The translations under genes were made by a program, and so were the position numbers. This document shows, piece by piece, positions 62,426-64,000 of a stretch of 64,000 nt of DNA. Under the pieces are notes generated by a model. The model was given only the letters and a program-made list of their open reading frames with translations. It ran no database searches and was not told the origin of the DNA. This DNA comes from Chryseobacterium koreense CCUG 49689 (GTDB lineage Bacteria; Bacteroidota; Bacteroidia; Flavobacteriales; Weeksellaceae), in NCBI RefSeq assembly GCF_001045435.1, contig NZ_LFNG01000009.1, positions 62,001 to 126,000 on the forward strand. Reading direction: 5' to 3'. The number at the start of each line of letters is the position of its first letter. Positions within the stretch are counted from its first letter, which is position 1.

Positions 62426-64000
62426 TTAAAAGTTAGCGCGGAACCCCACACTGTAGGTAGTAACCGGTTTTAAAGATTCGTTTCCGAATGAATAATCGGG
62501 ATCAAGGTTTGCAGCATTTGCCTTCCAGATCAGCCCAACATTATTGACAGATCCATACAATTCGATTCTTTTTAAAGCCAAATTTTTCAGAAAATCGGGA
62601 CTGAGCTGCCAGTTGAGCGTGATGAACTGCATTCGCACATGATCCGCTTTTTCCACAAGCACTTCCGAACCCGCAAAAAACTTGTCACGTATGGCATTTG
62701 AAGTCAATATTTCGGATGGAATATTGGTGTGATTCTCATCTCCGGGATTTTGCCAGCGGATGGCGTAATCACTATGCCCGATGCCGGAATTCACCAGGTC
62801 GTTGTAATTGATGGAACCTCTTCGGAACCAATACCCCAATTTGTAGGTGATGCCCAAATCCAAGGAAAAACCTTTATAAGAGAAGGTGTTCATCAGGGAC
62901 CCAAATACGGTGGGAATAGCAGAGCCAAAATATTTCAGGCCTTCAATCCCTTTATCCGAATTTAATATTGCAGCATAATTGGTGCTCACCTCGCCATTGA
63001 GGTATCCCCGTGGGTCACCGGTTTGAGGATCAAGGCCTGCCCAGCTATAGGCAAAAATGGCATAGACCGGCATTCCGACGGTTCCGGAAATACCCACCCC
63101 TGAGTTTGCAGTCGGAACATAGCTTGATGCCAAAGTGTTTTTCAGGTAGTAGTCGGTGATTTGATCTTTGTAAGTGCTCATATTAAATTGGGTGTCCCAC
63201 TGAAAGCTTTTGGATATGATGTTGCGCGTTTTTAGCGCTATATCCATCCCCACTCCCTTCATCCCGGCCACATTCATCAGCATATTGTTGATCCCGGTGG
63301 TGTAATCCAATTGCGCGGTCCCGAAAAGGTTGGTCCCTGTTTTGGTAAACCATTCCACCGTTCCCGCAATCCGCTCATTCTGGGTGGCGAAATCAATCCC
63401 CAGATTGATGATGCGTGAGGTTTCCCAGCGGAGGTTTGGATTGTAGAAATTATCGATTCGTGCCGTGGGAGTGCCGGTATAAGGCGACATCATGGTGTCG
63501 TAAATAATGGTGGTCAACGCCACCATGGACGGATCGATATTGCCATTGAATCCGTACGAAGAACGAAGCTTCAAATTGGACAGCCAGTTTACCGAAAAGA
63601 ATTTTTCGTTATTGATGTTCCATGCGGACCCTACCGACCAAAATGGATTCCATTGGTCGTTGGTTTTTAAGCCGAAAAGGTTGCTGGCATCCCTCCGGAT
63701 GCTTGCAGAAACGGTATATCTTTTGTCGAAAGTATAGGCACCGTTCGCATAGAGCGATGCAAATCGGATGTTTTTCATCTGCATCGACTGGTTGGGTATG
63801 ATGTATTCCAAACTGCCAGTAATCAAATTAGGATAAAGGGTGGTGAAATCCACATTTGCCGAAGCCTGGGTGTCTTCATTAAAACCATAGTACCTGTTGC
63901 TGTGGTTGTGCATTTTAGTCTCCCGCGTTTCCACTCCCGCTATTGCAGTTACTGCATGTTGTTTCCAAACCCTGTTGAAGTTGATTTGCCCACGGATGTT
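62426..64000 (-). CDS. susC: SusC/RagA TonB-linked outer-membrane protein (5' part outside window)
   Basis: The open frame runs from the right edge to 62426, about 524 residues of the barrel. Family text is clear: RYTVSASIRRDASNLFG, NPFWSVGSAWNINNEKFF, LKLRSSYGFNGN, NPNLRWETSRIINLGIDFA, and an end in VTTYSVGFRANF with terminal Phe. The plug and signal peptide lie beyond the window. The SusD gene follows 12 bases after its stop, the usual pairing. Confidence 0.92.
   Translation of the reverse strand, partial: NIRGQINFNRVWKQHAVTAIAGVETRETKMHNHSNRYYGFNEDTQASANVDFTTLYPNLITGSLEYIIPNQSMQMKNIRFASLYANGAYTFDKRYTVSASIRRDASNLFGLKTNDQWNPFWSVGSAWNINNEKFFSVNWLSNLKLRSSYGFNGNIDPSMVALTTIIYDTMMSPYTGTPTARIDNFYNPNLRWETSRIINLGIDFATQNERIAGTVEWFTKTGTNLFGTAQLDYTTGINNMLMNVAGMKGVGMDIALKTRNIISKSFQWDTQFNMSTYKDQITDYYLKNTLASSYVPTANSGVGISGTVGMPVYAIFAYSWAGLDPQTGDPRGYLNGEVSTNYAAILNSDKGIEGLKYFGSAIPTVFGSLMNTFSYKGFSLDLGITYKLGYWFRRGSINYNDLVNSGIGHSDYAIRWQNPGDENHTNIPSEILTSNAIRDKFFAGSEVLVEKADHVRMQFITLNWQLSPDFLKNLALKRIELYGSVNNVGLIWKANAANLDPDYSFGNESLKPVTTYSVGFRANF

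Noticed and set aside
1-64000. tRNA, rRNA, prophage or insertion sequence.
   Set aside because: No cloverleaf, rRNA stretch, integrase-with-attachment-site or transposase was seen; the only recombinase is the housekeeping XerD.

Overview
The window looks like chromosomal DNA of a Flavobacteriia bacterium of the Chryseobacterium/Kaistella type (Bacteroidota). Evidence: a type 9 secretion (T9SS) C-terminal sorting domain, SusC/SusD-type outer membrane proteins, a fused CcoNO cbb3 oxidase subunit, PorT/DUF6089-type and DUF6520-like proteins, moderate-to-low G+C, little Shine-Dalgarno signal, and many upstream TAnnTTTG elements, the -7 box read by the Bacteroidota primary sigma factor. No tRNA, rRNA, CRISPR array, prophage or insertion sequence was recognised.

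Layout. 1-434: end of the window cuts a DUF6089 outer-membrane protein. 618-8791 (minus): a compact polysaccharide operon (Wzc kinase, Wza lipoprotein, WecA-like initiating transferase, EpsG polymerase, one GT2, one GT39-like membrane protein). 8945-16186 (minus): a degenerate arginase-fold protein, a large T9SS-exported protein and topA. 16373-24464 (plus): DUF2062, an orphan LytS-type kinase, ileS, a DksA-like regulator, three small genes and lspA, then sanA. 24488-27962 (minus): pseudouridine synthase, NUDIX, xerD, dCMP deaminase, crotonase. 28132-37033 (minus): a complete cbb3 oxidase operon in the order ccoI-S-NO-Q-P-G-H-tauE, divergent from a Crp/Fnr regulator. 38007-39980: panB and two membrane proteins. 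39984-48595 (mostly minus): haem-binding protein, Ig-like lipoprotein, serine hydrolase, SerA-like dehydrogenase, thioesterase, HU-like membrane protein, and a TonB receptor under a TPP riboswitch. 48828-53418 (plus): aconitase, trpS, serine hydrolase. 53468-54906: two arrays of tandem repeats, inverted relative to each other, around a GxxExxY (PDDEXK-type) gene. 54972-58595: sufS, bcp, nth, guaC. 58596-61023: sparse, AT-rich region with an orphan gene, gene remnants and operator-like palindromes. 61071-64000: SusD and a partial SusC gene.

How genes work together. The cco genes encode the oxidase, its copper pump (CcoI), its assembly factors (CcoS, CcoG, CcoH) and a likely metal-related TauE/SafE protein; the divergent regulator shares a 192-base intergenic region containing a palindrome. 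The polysaccharide operon makes and exports one polymer, but no flippase lies in the window. The TonB receptor is predicted to import thiamine or a precursor, because its leader carries a TPP riboswitch.

Most unusual items: the inverted repeat arrays flanking the GxxExxY nuclease-like gene; an IleRS with the swapped signature GIHH in place of HIGH (linked to mupirocin hyper-resistance); an endonuclease III with no iron-sulfur cysteines; an arginase-family protein with its metal ligands lost; and a heptamer tandem repeat immediately upstream of sanA.
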